A stretch of 11,220 bases of DNA from DATDRQ01 sp035291645 (GCA_035291645.1 DATDRQ010000181.1:1-11220), one strand, 5' to 3'; numbered from the stretch's first letter, positions 1 to 6,763 are shown. A program made the numbers and translations. The notes: generated by a model from the letters alone, not told the origin.

Positions 1-81
1 TTTGACCTCATCCTTAATCCAGGCCTTCATCTTGTCCTCTCCACCAGGGAGAATCGGGGCAACAAAGCAATAATTGGACAT
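1..81 (-). CDS. 5' fragment of an unrecognised small protein
   Basis: Only the first 27 codons are inside the window; the gene continues beyond base 1. The ATG at 81 is preceded by a good ribosome-binding site: AAGGAG on the minus strand (complement of 88-93), 6 nt from the start. The visible peptide opens MSNYCFVAPILPGGEDKM and continues with a charged amphipathic stretch. That hydrophobic beta-strand followed by a helix recalls the start of small dimeric alpha/beta-barrel (ferredoxin-like) proteins, but this is only an impression and no function should be assigned. The upstream region is AT-rich, unlike the rest of the window, and carries a palindrome at 185-199. The insertion sequence at 238-1670 separates this gene from the tRNA-Val locus. 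Confidence 0.6.
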   Translation of the reverse strand, partial: MSNYCFVAPILPGGEDKMKAWIKDEVK

Positions 82-184
82 ACTCTACTCCTTATAGCAA
101 GTGTGCTAAACCCGGTCGATTACGGTATCCCCCCTCCAGGCTATCTGTATCAGGGTGACCCAACACAAGACATCAAATATAACA

Positions 185-199
185 CTATTATGATAATAG
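185..199. repeat. Perfect 15-bp AT-rich palindrome, possible operator
   Basis: CTATTAT-G-ATAATAG is a perfect inverted repeat with 7-bp arms and a 1-bp centre. It lies in an AT-rich 150-bp gap, about 100 bp upstream of the minus-strand gene starting at 81 and 38 bp outside the left end of the insertion sequence. Its symmetry and position would suit a dimeric repressor site, but AT-rich DNA produces such palindromes by chance. I see no convincing -35/-10 pair beside it. Regulatory function is inference. Confidence 0.3.
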
Positions 200-237
200 G
201 ACTGTTAATATCTTATTAGATTTGACAAAGATATTTC

Positions 238-257
238 GCGGTGATTACCCACAAATC
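238..257 (+). repeat. Left terminal inverted repeat of the insertion sequence
   Basis: The sequence GCGGTGATTACCCACAAATC matches the reverse complement of 1651-1670 at 18 of 20 positions. The outermost 14 bases are identical in both repeats. Confidence 0.85.
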
Positions 258-323
258 GAAAGGGGAGCTCCATCAACCTGTGGTATGAATTGTTTGCCAA
301 CAGTTCACCCAGGAGATGGAGCC

Positions 324-1652
324 ATGTTGAATATAGCACTAAGCGAAACACTTGCCAAGTTGCCGGTGGCAGAATTGCAGGCCAGCATTCGGCACTTTAT
401 GGAACCGATGACAACGAGATTGCCCGATCAGCGGCTGAGAGCAGTGGTCTGTCTGAGCGTGCAGAATATCCTGGCGACGGAGACGCCGGTGATCGCAGCG
501 ATGTCACGCAGTATCTCGAGAGTAGAAGCAGACAGTTGGGCAGCGGCGAAGCGGGTGTACCGATTTCTAGAAAATGAGCGCTTCAATCATCATCATTTGT
601 TCAAAGGGTTGTATCGCATGGCGCAGCAAACGGTAGAGCAGGAAGCGCCGGCTTATGTGGTCGTGGCGATTGATCCGGTGAATTTTGAGAAACCCTACAC
701 GCAGAAGTTGGAAGGGATCAGTACGGTGTACAAGAGCACGCCCCCCAATCTGGATGGCAAGAAACGTCTGGCCAGGGGGTATCCGGCCATCACAGCCAGT
801 GTCGTCAATACGCAAGTGCCGGGGATCTGTTATGCCAACTGGTTTTCATACAAGACAGCTGACTTCATCAGCCAAAATCGGGAGGTCCAACGCGCTATTC
901 GAACAACACGCTGGGTGTTTCCGAAGCTGCGCATTCGTTTTGTCATGGATTCGGGCGGAGATGATCAAAAGGTATTTGGCTGGATGAACCAACCCAACAG
1001 TGAATTTGTGATCGTCGCCAGCCATTTGGAACGCTTAGTAGAAGTCTACAACGAGCGTCTGGATCGTTGGGAAACCGAACACCTGCAGGACCTGGTGGAC
1101 AGCGTACCCTGGACGATCACCTATCAGGCCGTCTTTCATCATGCTGGCAGGAGCCATCTGGCAACTATTCGGGCTGGTTGGTTCATGATCCGCTTACCCG
1201 ACACTCAACAACCGTTGTGGGTTCTGGTGACCCACAATGACCTCGAAAATCGGAATGCAGTTTTGCTCACCAATATCCCCATTCGCTCCGAAACGGACGC
1301 CATCCAGGTCTACAGCGACTGGCGTTTGCGCGGCAAGATCGAACACGGCTATCGCTTTGACCAGGAGCAAGGTCTGGATGTCGAAGACCTGCGAGTCCAG
1401 ACCATCGAGCGCATGCGTCGTTTGTTTGCACTCGTCCTGGCTGCTGCCCAGGTCGTTTTCCTGCTCATCAAACACTGGCCTGTCAAAGCCGTCTTCTGGT
1501 TGCGCAAGTTGGGCGGCAAGCTGGGCCTCAAATCCGATCGAGATGGCCCTTACTTGGTATTGCGCGGCATCAGTGCTGTGCTCTTGACTGCTGCCACCCT
1601 GTCTTTGGTGGCCATTTCGCCCTTCCCCCACCATTTATTTCAGGACAGTTGA
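324..1652 (+). CDS. IS4-like DDE transposase
   Basis: This transposase catalyses excision and integration of the element that carries it. The frame is open from a TTG at 222, but that codon lies outside the left inverted repeat. The ATG at 324 has an AGGAG at 311-315, 8 nt away, and gives 442 aa, so I chose it. In that numbering the probable catalytic triad is D117 (in VVVAIDPVNFEK), D209 (in RFVMDSGGDDQK) and E340 (in RGKIEHGYRFDQEQ). The segment around E340 resembles the IS4 Y-R-E-K signature with R336-x3-E340, but the expected lysine seven residues after E340 is glutamine. Residues about 25-95 form the helical N-terminal region typical of IS4-type transposases. The C-terminal 60 residues are hydrophobic. 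The frame is intact, so the enzyme may be active. The exact IS family is uncertain. Confidence 0.88.
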   Translation: MLNIALSETLAKLPVAELQASIRHFMEPMTTRLPDQRLRAVVCLSVQNILATETPVIAAMSRSISRVEADSWAAAKRVYRFLENERFNHHHLFKGLYRMAQQTVEQEAPAYVVVAIDPVNFEKPYTQKLEGISTVYKSTPPNLDGKKRLARGYPAITASVVNTQVPGICYANWFSYKTADFISQNREVQRAIRTTRWVFPKLRIRFVMDSGGDDQKVFGWMNQPNSEFVIVASHLERLVEVYNERLDRWETEHLQDLVDSVPWTITYQAVFHHAGRSHLATIRAGWFMIRLPDTQQPLWVLVTHNDLENRNAVLLTNIPIRSETDAIQVYSDWRLRGKIEHGYRFDQEQGLDVEDLRVQTIERMRRLFALVLAAAQVVFLLIKHWPVKAVFWLRKLGGKLGLKSDRDGPYLVLRGISAVLLTAATLSLVAISPFPHHLFQDS

Positions 1653-1670
1653 CTTATGGGTAATCACCGC
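1651..1670 (-). repeat. Right terminal inverted repeat of the insertion sequence
   Basis: Read on the minus strand it is GCGGTGATTACCCATAAGTC, an 18/20 match to the left repeat. The last two bases of the transposase stop codon (1651-1652) fall inside it. Confidence 0.85.
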
Positions 1671-1692
1671 ATGCTTTTAGGGGAAAAGTTTG

Positions 1693-1715
1693 CCCCATGC
1701 GGAGACGGCATGGGG
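1693..1715 (-). terminator. Hairpin downstream of tRNA-Val, possible terminator
   Basis: CCCCATGC and GCATGGGG form a perfect 8-bp stem around a 7-nt loop. On the minus strand the hairpin begins about 30 nt after the tRNA 3' end, where transcription of the tRNA (and perhaps of the array upstream) would be expected to stop. The tract after it is only CAAACTTTTCCCC, so a classical U-run is lacking. It could equally be a processing or transcript-end hairpin. Confidence 0.4.
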
Positions 1716-1745
1716 GCTGACTGCTAATCGCTGAAGGCTGATAAG

Positions 1746-1819
<74 letters not shown>

Positions 1820-1862
1820 GGGGCAGGCGGGATTATAGCAGATGGACCTATGGTTGGCAAGC

Positions 1863-2912
1863 TTAACCTGCCGGGCTGGGCAGGCGCAGGCCGGGCCAGG
1901 TGGCGATCGGCTCTGTGGAGCGCACCAGGTGCATGCCAGCCTCGGCGAAGCGCCGGTAGGCGGCGTCGGCCTCGTCGGTGTAATCGATCGCTCCGGGCAC
2001 CACCACCGGCGAGGTGCAGTCCTCCAGCAGGTAGACCTTCCCTGCCAGAGTAGGGTCGTGGGCCTGAATATCCTCCAGCAGGTCGGCGACCGTCCAGCCC
2101 ACGCAGTGGCTCTTGGCCTGCCCGGCGATCAGCAGGGCGTCGAACTCCCTTACTTTCTGGAAGAACTTAGCGCTCTTCTCGCCGATGACCTTCCCGTCCG
2201 GATCGGTACGGATCTCGGGGCCGACGGCGGAGTAGTGCTCGGTGAGCGGGTTGAAGCCCTTCAACATGAAATCAGGCCGGCTGTAGCGGGCGATGGCGTG
2301 GAAGAAGGCGGCTTCTTCGATCGAGGAGACCAGGGCGTGGCCGATCCCGCCCAGCATTGCGTGGAAGGGCCAGATGGTCAGCTGGAACTTCTGGCGGCTC
2401 TCCAGTTCGTCGACGTAATGCTGCAGATGGCGCTGCCCGTAGTCCGAGTCGATGCCCAGGCTCACGGCGGCGGCGGTGTTGAACTTCCAGCGACCGGAGC
2501 GGACGTCCTCGGCCGAGACCTGCGTGTAGGGGGCCGGGTGCTCTCCACGCTCGTCGATCAAGAATGTGGCGTGGAAGATCTGCAGCGCCTGGTGTGTGTC
2601 GAAGGTGGCGGAGACCTCGGTCAGGTAGCCCAGGTTGCGGTAGATAAACTCCGCTAGCCGGCGGTTATCGTCCACCGCGCCGCTGCCGGAGCGCCCGCCG
2701 ACGTACAGCTCGAAGCCGGGGATGCAGAAGGTGTTCTGCACGTCCACCAACAGCAAAGCAATGCGGAATCTATCTTCGCTGGCAGGCTGGAGGGCATGCT
2801 CTCGAGCCCATCCGCGCGCGGCGTTGGCGCGCGCTTCATAGGGGACCTTCCAAACCTCCCCCACTTTGTCCGCCTGGAAATGCGGGGGTAGCGGCAGTTC
2901 GCCAGTGAACAT
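1863..2912 (-). CDS. Nicotinamidase/isochorismatase-family cysteine hydrolase
   Basis: This 349-aa protein belongs to the isochorismatase-like hydrolase fold and most resembles nicotinamidases, which convert nicotinamide to nicotinate for NAD salvage. Visible active-site candidates are D57 (LLLVDVQNTF), K218 (FMLKGFNP) and nucleophile C270 (GQAKSHCVGW). D105, H107 (ATFDTH) and perhaps H114 are candidate metal ligands. WPFHAMLGG (181-189) corresponds to the WP-H segment of the family. At 349 aa it is clearly longer than typical bacterial PncA (about 180-210 aa), with a 50-residue N-terminal extension and a long insert at about 120-175. The true substrate could therefore differ, and I give no gene symbol. 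The ATG at 2912 has an AGGAGG 6 nt upstream (complement of 2919-2924). It lies 29 bp downstream of the Cys-rich small protein and upstream of tRNA-Val, as a likely distal member of the replication array. Confidence 0.85.
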   Translation of the reverse strand: MFTGELPLPPHFQADKVGEVWKVPYEARANAARGWAREHALQPASEDRFRIALLLVDVQNTFCIPGFELYVGGRSGSGAVDDNRRLAEFIYRNLGYLTEVSATFDTHQALQIFHATFLIDERGEHPAPYTQVSAEDVRSGRWKFNTAAAVSLGIDSDYGQRHLQHYVDELESRQKFQLTIWPFHAMLGGIGHALVSSIEEAAFFHAIARYSRPDFMLKGFNPLTEHYSAVGPEIRTDPDGKVIGEKSAKFFQKVREFDALLIAGQAKSHCVGWTVADLLEDIQAHDPTLAGKVYLLEDCTSPVVVPGAIDYTDEADAAYRRFAEAGMHLVRSTEPIATWPGLRLPSPAG

Positions 2913-2941
2913 TGGCAGCCTCCTGGGTATCCTTCCAGCCT

Positions 2942-3148
2942 TTACTCGCCGGAATGATCATGACCCGCGGCGGAGCCGAACGAGGCGGCCTCCGGCAGGT
3001 ATTCAGCCAGCAGCTCCGGCTTGTGGATCAGGATGGGCAGGTGTTGTGGGCAGATAAAAATGTCATCTTGCTGGTAGCGCAGGGTCAGCAAAGGAACCAG
3101 GTCGCTGCTACGGTGGCAGTACAGGCAGGCAGGTTGATCAGCGTTCAA
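2942..3148 (-). CDS. Small Cys-rich protein, possible zinc ribbon (68 aa)
   Basis: The function is not recognised. The 68-aa product has a CxxC pair (C8 and C11, CLYCHR) and a later CPQHLPILIH motif (C33, H36, possibly H42), which together could bind one zinc ion. The centre is hydrophobic (LVPLLTLRYQQDD) and the C-terminus is small and polar. The start is TTG at 3148: a strong AAGGAG (complement of 3155-3160) sits 7 nt upstream and no better codon follows it. It is 29 bp upstream of the nicotinamidase and 94 bp downstream of the loader gene, so the three are probably co-transcribed. Cysteine spacing, ribosome-binding site and tight placement argue for a real gene, since the opposite-strand frames show no motifs. 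Confidence 0.72.
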   Translation of the reverse strand: MNADQPACLYCHRSSDLVPLLTLRYQQDDIFICPQHLPILIHKPELLAEYLPEAASFGSAAGHDHSGE

Positions 3149-3242
3149 AAGGGACTCCTTTTTTGATACGAAGGTCTCCGAATCCTTACGCGTGGTCCGA
3201 ATACCGAGCCCAACTTATCCGGTAACGGTTTATCGATCCGGC

Positions 3243-4670
3243 TCAGCTGCTCCGGCGGGCGCCGGTCTTTCTACCCTTGTGAGCGGAGCCGCGGAAGGCC
3301 GGGGCGGTGATGGCGTGTACCTTGCACAGGCGGGTGTCGATCAGGCGGCTGCGCAGGCGCGGGTCCATCTCGCTGAGTTCCTCGACAGTGGTAATTATAG
3401 TTGCGAGCTTGGCATTGTATCGGTAGTTGAACAGCTGGTAGAGCTTCTCGCGCACCCATGGCGTCATCGACTGCGTCCCCAGGTCGTCCAGTATCAGCAG
3501 GGGTGTGGTGCGCACTGCTTCGAAGCGCCGGTCGAAGCGCACGCTGCTCTCCGGGCTGAAGGTCGCCCGCAGGTGGTCGAGCAGGTCGGGCACCACGACG
3601 AACATCGGTTGGTAGCCCAGCCCGGCGCGGTAGTTGCCGATGGCCGCCGCCAGATGGGTCTTGCCGCAGCCATACGGCCCACTGAAGACCAGCCAGCCAA
3701 CCGCCTGTTCGGCGAACTGGAAAGCCGACTGGAAAGCCCTCTCCAGGCTCTGCAGGTCTTCAGGCTTTAGACCTTCGCCGCGCCGGTCGCTCCAATTGCC
3801 GAAGGTGCGGTCGTGCAGCAGGTCCAACGAAGATAGAGAGGGGTGCCCGACCTCGTCTGCGGGGTTGCGGAAATCGGTGGCCTCAATATCCAGCCGGGTG
3901 ACCAGCTCGGGATCGTTCAGGCGGGAGCGGATGCGCTCTTCGATCTTGTCCGGCTCCAGGTTGGTGGTGATCACGGTCGGTAGCCGGTTGATATAGCGGT
4001 AGTTGACGATCTGGAACAGCTTTTCCTGCGCCCAGGGGGTGGCGTTCTGGGTGCCGAAGTCGTCCATCACCAGCAGCGGCGAGCGGCGGATCTGCTCGAA
4101 GCGCTGCTCGAAGGTCTCCTGCGGGTCCTGGAAGGCGAAGCGCAGCGTGTCCAGCAGGTCAGGAACGGTCAGGAACAGGGTGGGCACGCCCAGGCTGACG
4201 GCGAAGTTGGCGATGGCGGCAGCCAGGTGGGTCTTGCCGCAGCCGTACGGGCCGTGGATGAACAGCCAGCCGTCCAGCCGCCCGGCAAACTGCTGGGAAT
4301 GGTTGAAGGCGCGCTCCAGGGAGTCGGCCTGGACGGGTCCCAGCCCGATGCGGCCGCGCGGCTGGAAATTCTCGAAGGTCAGGTGGTGAAGCTCTTCCAG
4401 GTTGCTCAGGGCGTACAGGCGATTATGCACCTGCTGGCTGAGGCGCGCTTGCCGGCAGGTGCAGGGCTGCACCTTGCCGAAGTCGGGGTGCCCGAGCGGG
4501 AGGTCGGCGCGCACATAACCCACCCCGCCGCAGATCGGGCAGTCCGGGTCGCCGGGCATGTCCGGAGGTTGGAGGGAGTGCTCTGCGTCAGTGTTCGATG
4601 ATGTCGGAGTACTCGCCTTCGATGTAGCGGCGGCGATCTTTCTCAGTGTCTCGTCGATCCGTTCGCTCAT
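3243..4670 (-). CDS. Helicase-loader-like ATPase with two tandem DnaC/DnaI AAA+ modules
   Basis: This 475-aa protein resembles DnaC/DnaI, which load the replicative helicase, but carries the AAA+ module twice. After a 40-residue low-complexity start comes a Cys4 motif (C44, C47, C70, C72; CPICGG...PCTC), as in zinc-bearing loaders. Module 1 has Walker A at 140-147 (GPYGCGKT), Walker B ending D203-D204, sensor-1 TTN (N237) and arginines 246/248/250. Module 2 has Walker A at 331-338, Walker B ending D395-D396, valine (V429) at the sensor-1 Asn position, and arginines 438/440/442. GPYGCGKTHLAAAI is identical in both. Ordinary DnaC/DnaI proteins are about 250-310 aa. The ATG at 4670 has AAGGAGG 5 nt upstream; a GTG at 4673 would be only 2 nt away. 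The start lies 83 nt inside dnaD. Function as a loader is inferred from family and neighbours. Confidence 0.9.
   Translation of the reverse strand: MSERIDETLRKIAAATSKASTPTSSNTDAEHSLQPPDMPGDPDCPICGGVGYVRADLPLGHPDFGKVQPCTCRQARLSQQVHNRLYALSNLEELHHLTFENFQPRGRIGLGPVQADSLERAFNHSQQFAGRLDGWLFIHGPYGCGKTHLAAAIANFAVSLGVPTLFLTVPDLLDTLRFAFQDPQETFEQRFEQIRRSPLLVMDDFGTQNATPWAQEKLFQIVNYRYINRLPTVITTNLEPDKIEERIRSRLNDPELVTRLDIEATDFRNPADEVGHPSLSSLDLLHDRTFGNWSDRRGEGLKPEDLQSLERAFQSAFQFAEQAVGWLVFSGPYGCGKTHLAAAIGNYRAGLGYQPMFVVVPDLLDHLRATFSPESSVRFDRRFEAVRTTPLLILDDLGTQSMTPWVREKLYQLFNYRYNAKLATIITTVEELSEMDPRLRSRLIDTRLCKVHAITAPAFRGSAHKGRKTGARRSS
3655..4244 (-). repeat. Internal tandem duplication of the AAA+ coding segment
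   Basis: The Walker A coding segments of the two modules remain near-identical at DNA level: the 17-base string TGGGTCTTGCCGCAGCC occurs at 3655-3671 and at 4228-4244, 573 bp (191 codons) apart. At protein level the resemblance extends over about 180 residues per copy, from the motif before each module (LHHLTFENF in copy 1, LHDRTFGNW in copy 2) to the arginine cluster. The coordinates span from the Walker A copy in module 2 to that in module 1. Confidence 0.75.
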
Positions 4671-5295
4671 CACGGCCTCCTTCCTGCCAACGGTTTAAGA
4701 TCGCCTCAACGTAGCTCCAGCGGCGGGCGTTGTTCTCCACGGCGATGCGTATGGCGTCCTCGATCCAGGTCGCCGGGTAAGTGGCCTCGGCGTCGCGGAG
4801 CTGCTCGGCGATCAGCGGGGTCAGCGGGCCGATGTTCTCCTCGTACAGGCGGAAAATGTTGGGGCGGTCCAGGTCCAGCTCCAGCGGCGCTTCCTGTACG
4901 CCGGAATGGCGCCACTCGCCGCGTTGGATAGCCTGGACTGCCGCCCGGCCCTTCGGGGTGTTGAGAAAATAGTAGCTCTCCTCACCGTCTTCCAGGATGA
5001 GGCTGGCTTTGAGAAAAGTGCCCCTTCGTACGCAGCGTTCCAGCGCTTCGTCCAGGGCCTGCCCGGCCGCCTGCGCGTCCGGGCCCAGTCCGTTCAGGAA
5101 GCGCGCGTCCTCCAGGAAGCTGGCGCGCCGCAGGTAGCGAAATGTGCCTTCCATGCGGTTCAGCCGCCAGAAAGCATACAGGGTGACCTTAAGCTCGCCC
5201 AGGTGGTCGATGGCGGGCAGCAGCTCGCCGAAGAACGGGTTGGGAATGCCTGTGAAGGTGACTTTGCCGTCGCGGAAACCTTTGAAAGGGGCCAT
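4588..5295 (-). CDS. dnaD: DnaD-domain primosome protein
   Basis: DnaD proteins act in primosome assembly, helping recruit the helicase and loader to DNA. The N-terminal 125 or so residues have mixed helix and strand content compatible with the winged-helix domain of the family. Residues about 146-206 form the DnaD C-terminal domain (NIFRLYEENIGPLTP... ending YVEAILNRWQEGG), including the characteristic Y-x3-IL-x2-W at 195-203. A basic then acidic tail follows (RRRYIEGEYSDIIEH). The ATG at 5295 shares its A with the dnaB stop (TGATG), indicating translational coupling; a GTG at 5298 is an alternative start. The last 27 codons overlap the loader gene in another frame. At 235 aa the size is normal for the family. 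Primosome function is inferred from homology and from the genes on either side. Confidence 0.88.
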   Translation of the reverse strand: MAPFKGFRDGKVTFTGIPNPFFGELLPAIDHLGELKVTLYAFWRLNRMEGTFRYLRRASFLEDARFLNGLGPDAQAAGQALDEALERCVRRGTFLKASLILEDGEESYYFLNTPKGRAAVQAIQRGEWRHSGVQEAPLELDLDRPNIFRLYEENIGPLTPLIAEQLRDAEATYPATWIEDAIRIAVENNARRWSYVEAILNRWQEGGRDERTDRRDTEKDRRRYIEGEYSDIIEH

Positions 5296-6674
5296 CACCT
5301 CACCTTCGATAAGTCGTAGTTACGGGTAGCGGCGTTTTCGAACTTTGCCAGGGTGCTGCGGAAAATCAGCTCGATGGTGCCGGTCGGGCCGTTGCGGTGC
5401 TTGGCGATCTTGATCTGGGTGACGTTCGGCCGCAGGGTGTCCTGGTCGTACATATCGGGACGGTGGATGAACATGACCACGTCGGCGTCCTGCTCCAGGC
5501 TGCCGCTCTCACGCAGGTCGGAGAGCTGCGGCTCTTTATCGGCGCGCTGCTCGACGGCGCGCGATAGCTGAGCGGCGGCGAGTAGGGGGACGTTCAGCTC
5601 GCGGGCGAGCATCTTCATGTTGCGCGAGATGTATGAAACCTCCTGCACCCGGTTCTCGGAACGGATCCCGCCGCTCATCAACTGCAGGTAGTCCACCAGG
5701 ATCAGGTCGATGCGGAATTCCAGGTGCAGCCGGCGGCACTTGGTGCGCAGCTGCAGTGGGGTCAGCCCGGGGGTATCGTCCAGGAAGATGCGCGCGTCGC
5801 CTAATACCTCGATGGCGTGGGCGAACAGGGGCCACTCGTCCTCGGTGAGCTTGCCGGTGCGCAGGTGGTGGCTGTCGATGCCGGTTTCCTGGGAGATCAA
5901 GCGCTGGACAACCTGCTCGTTGGCCATTTCGAGCGAGAAAATCGCCACGTGCTTCTTGTGCACCTGGGCGGCGGTCTTGGCGGCGGACAGCATGAAGGCG
6001 GTCTTGCCCATGCCCGGGCGCCCGGCGATCAGCAGGAAGTCCGAGGGCTGCAAGCCCCCAAGCAGGCGGTCCAGGTCGATGAAGCCGGTCGGGACGCCCA
6101 GGGTGTCCTCTTCCTGGCGCATGAGCTGGTCGATGCGGTCGTAGTAATCGCTCAGCACCTGCTTGATGGGCTGCAGGTCGCGCGTCAGCCGGCGCTCGCT
6201 GACGCCGAAGATGGCCTTCTCGGCCTCGTTCATCACCTCGTCGATGCCGGCTTCTTCTTTATAGGCCAGCTTGGCGATCTCGTTGGCGGCTGCGAGCATA
6301 CGCCGGCGGACGGCCGTCTCCTCGACCACCCGGCCATAAGCCTCGGCGTGCAGCGAGGTGGGCACGTTATTGATCAAGGCGGTTATATAGGCCGGCCCGC
6401 CGATCTCACCCAGCTGGCCCAGCTGGTCCAGCTCCTCGGAGACGGTCAGGAAATCGATCGGGATGCGCTGCTCGTGCAGGTGGGTAAAGGCCTGCCAGAT
6501 CCAGCGGTGGCGGATGATGTAGAAATCCTCGGGCTGCAGGAACTGAGCCACGTCGTAATAGGCATCCGGGTTGATCAGCACGGCGCCGATCACGGCCTCT
6601 TCGGCCTCCCGGCTGTGGGGTACGATCTGCGGCCCAGGAGAGGGCTTGGTTTCCGTGATGGTGCGTTCGTCCAT
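5295..6674 (-). CDS. dnaB: Replicative DNA helicase DnaB
   Basis: This is the hexameric 5'-3' helicase that unwinds DNA at the replication fork. The 459-aa length is normal. The N-terminal domain begins at PHSREAEEAVIGAVL (19-33), and a linker helix around 165-190 precedes the RecA-like motor. Visible motor motifs are Walker A GRPGMGKT (218-225), FSLEM with catalytic E249, Walker B LILVDYLQL (324-332, D328), sensor AAAQLSR (367-372) and DLRESGSLEQDAD (386-398), all intact. There is no sign of an intein. The ATG at 6674 has only a weak purine-rich stretch (AGAAGA) upstream. It is the first gene of the minus-strand replication array, beginning about 90 bp after the terminator of the DUF151 unit. 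I could not identify a convincing promoter in that gap. Its stop overlaps the dnaD start by one base. Confidence 0.97.
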   Translation of the reverse strand: MDERTITETKPSPGPQIVPHSREAEEAVIGAVLINPDAYYDVAQFLQPEDFYIIRHRWIWQAFTHLHEQRIPIDFLTVSEELDQLGQLGEIGGPAYITALINNVPTSLHAEAYGRVVEETAVRRRMLAAANEIAKLAYKEEAGIDEVMNEAEKAIFGVSERRLTRDLQPIKQVLSDYYDRIDQLMRQEEDTLGVPTGFIDLDRLLGGLQPSDFLLIAGRPGMGKTAFMLSAAKTAAQVHKKHVAIFSLEMANEQVVQRLISQETGIDSHHLRTGKLTEDEWPLFAHAIEVLGDARIFLDDTPGLTPLQLRTKCRRLHLEFRIDLILVDYLQLMSGGIRSENRVQEVSYISRNMKMLARELNVPLLAAAQLSRAVEQRADKEPQLSDLRESGSLEQDADVVMFIHRPDMYDQDTLRPNVTQIKIAKHRNGPTGTIELIFRSTLAKFENAATRNYDLSKVR

Positions 6675-6763
6675 GGGTTCTTCTAGCGATCCGGTCGAAC
6701 CGGTCTGGTCGTTACTTTGAAATCAGCGAATCGGTTGGCTGGCAAATTCTGTGGGGGATTGAT

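Larger units (their letters stand above)
238..1670 (+). mobile_element. Complete IS4-like insertion sequence, 1.43 kb
   Basis: The element is bounded by terminal inverted repeats at 238-257 and 1651-1670 that match at 18 of 20 positions, with mismatches at repeat positions 15 and 18. It encodes one uninterrupted DDE transposase (324-1652) whose stop codon lies inside the right repeat. I could not find a target-site duplication: the bases just outside the repeats (left ending TTTC, right beginning ATGC) do not match over any useful length. The element therefore either moved by a mechanism leaving no clear duplication, lost it by recombination with another copy, or has ends slightly different from those drawn here. 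Its GC content is lower than that of the chromosomal genes to the right, consistent with recent acquisition. Assignment to the IS4 superfamily rests on the transposase; the subgroup is not resolved. Confidence 0.85.

Noticed and set aside
246..254. TTACCCACA, one mismatch from a DnaA box (TTATCCACA), in a window with dnaB and dnaD
   Set aside because: It lies inside the terminal repeat of the insertion sequence, its partner repeat differs at this site, and there is no cluster of further boxes, so a replication origin is not supported.
222..323. Upstream extension of the transposase to the TTG at 222
   Set aside because: That start lies outside the left inverted repeat and has no ribosome-binding site, whereas the ATG at 324 has AGGAG at 8 nt and begins where the conserved sequence begins.
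1842..2657. 271-codon plus-strand open frame across the nicotinamidase-like gene
   Set aside because: It is antisense to a gene with clear catalytic motifs, a good ribosome-binding site and conserved order. Its own translation has no recognisable motif and is the kind of long shadow frame that GC-rich DNA produces.
3149..3242. 94-bp gap between the loader and the small Cys-rich gene, inspected for a promoter or terminator
   Set aside because: I found no hairpin with a T-run and no acceptable -35/-10 pair on the minus strand; only the AAGGAG ribosome-binding site of the following gene is clear.
5817..6686. 289-codon plus-strand open frame antisense to dnaB
   Set aside because: It is a shadow of dnaB. 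The dnaB frame carries every helicase motif, and the antisense product is low-complexity Gly/Val/Leu sequence.
6691..6703. CCGG-TCGAA-CCGG inverted repeat in the dnaB leader
   Set aside because: A 4-bp stem in GC-rich DNA is expected by chance, and no -10/-35 or further symmetry supports a regulatory site.
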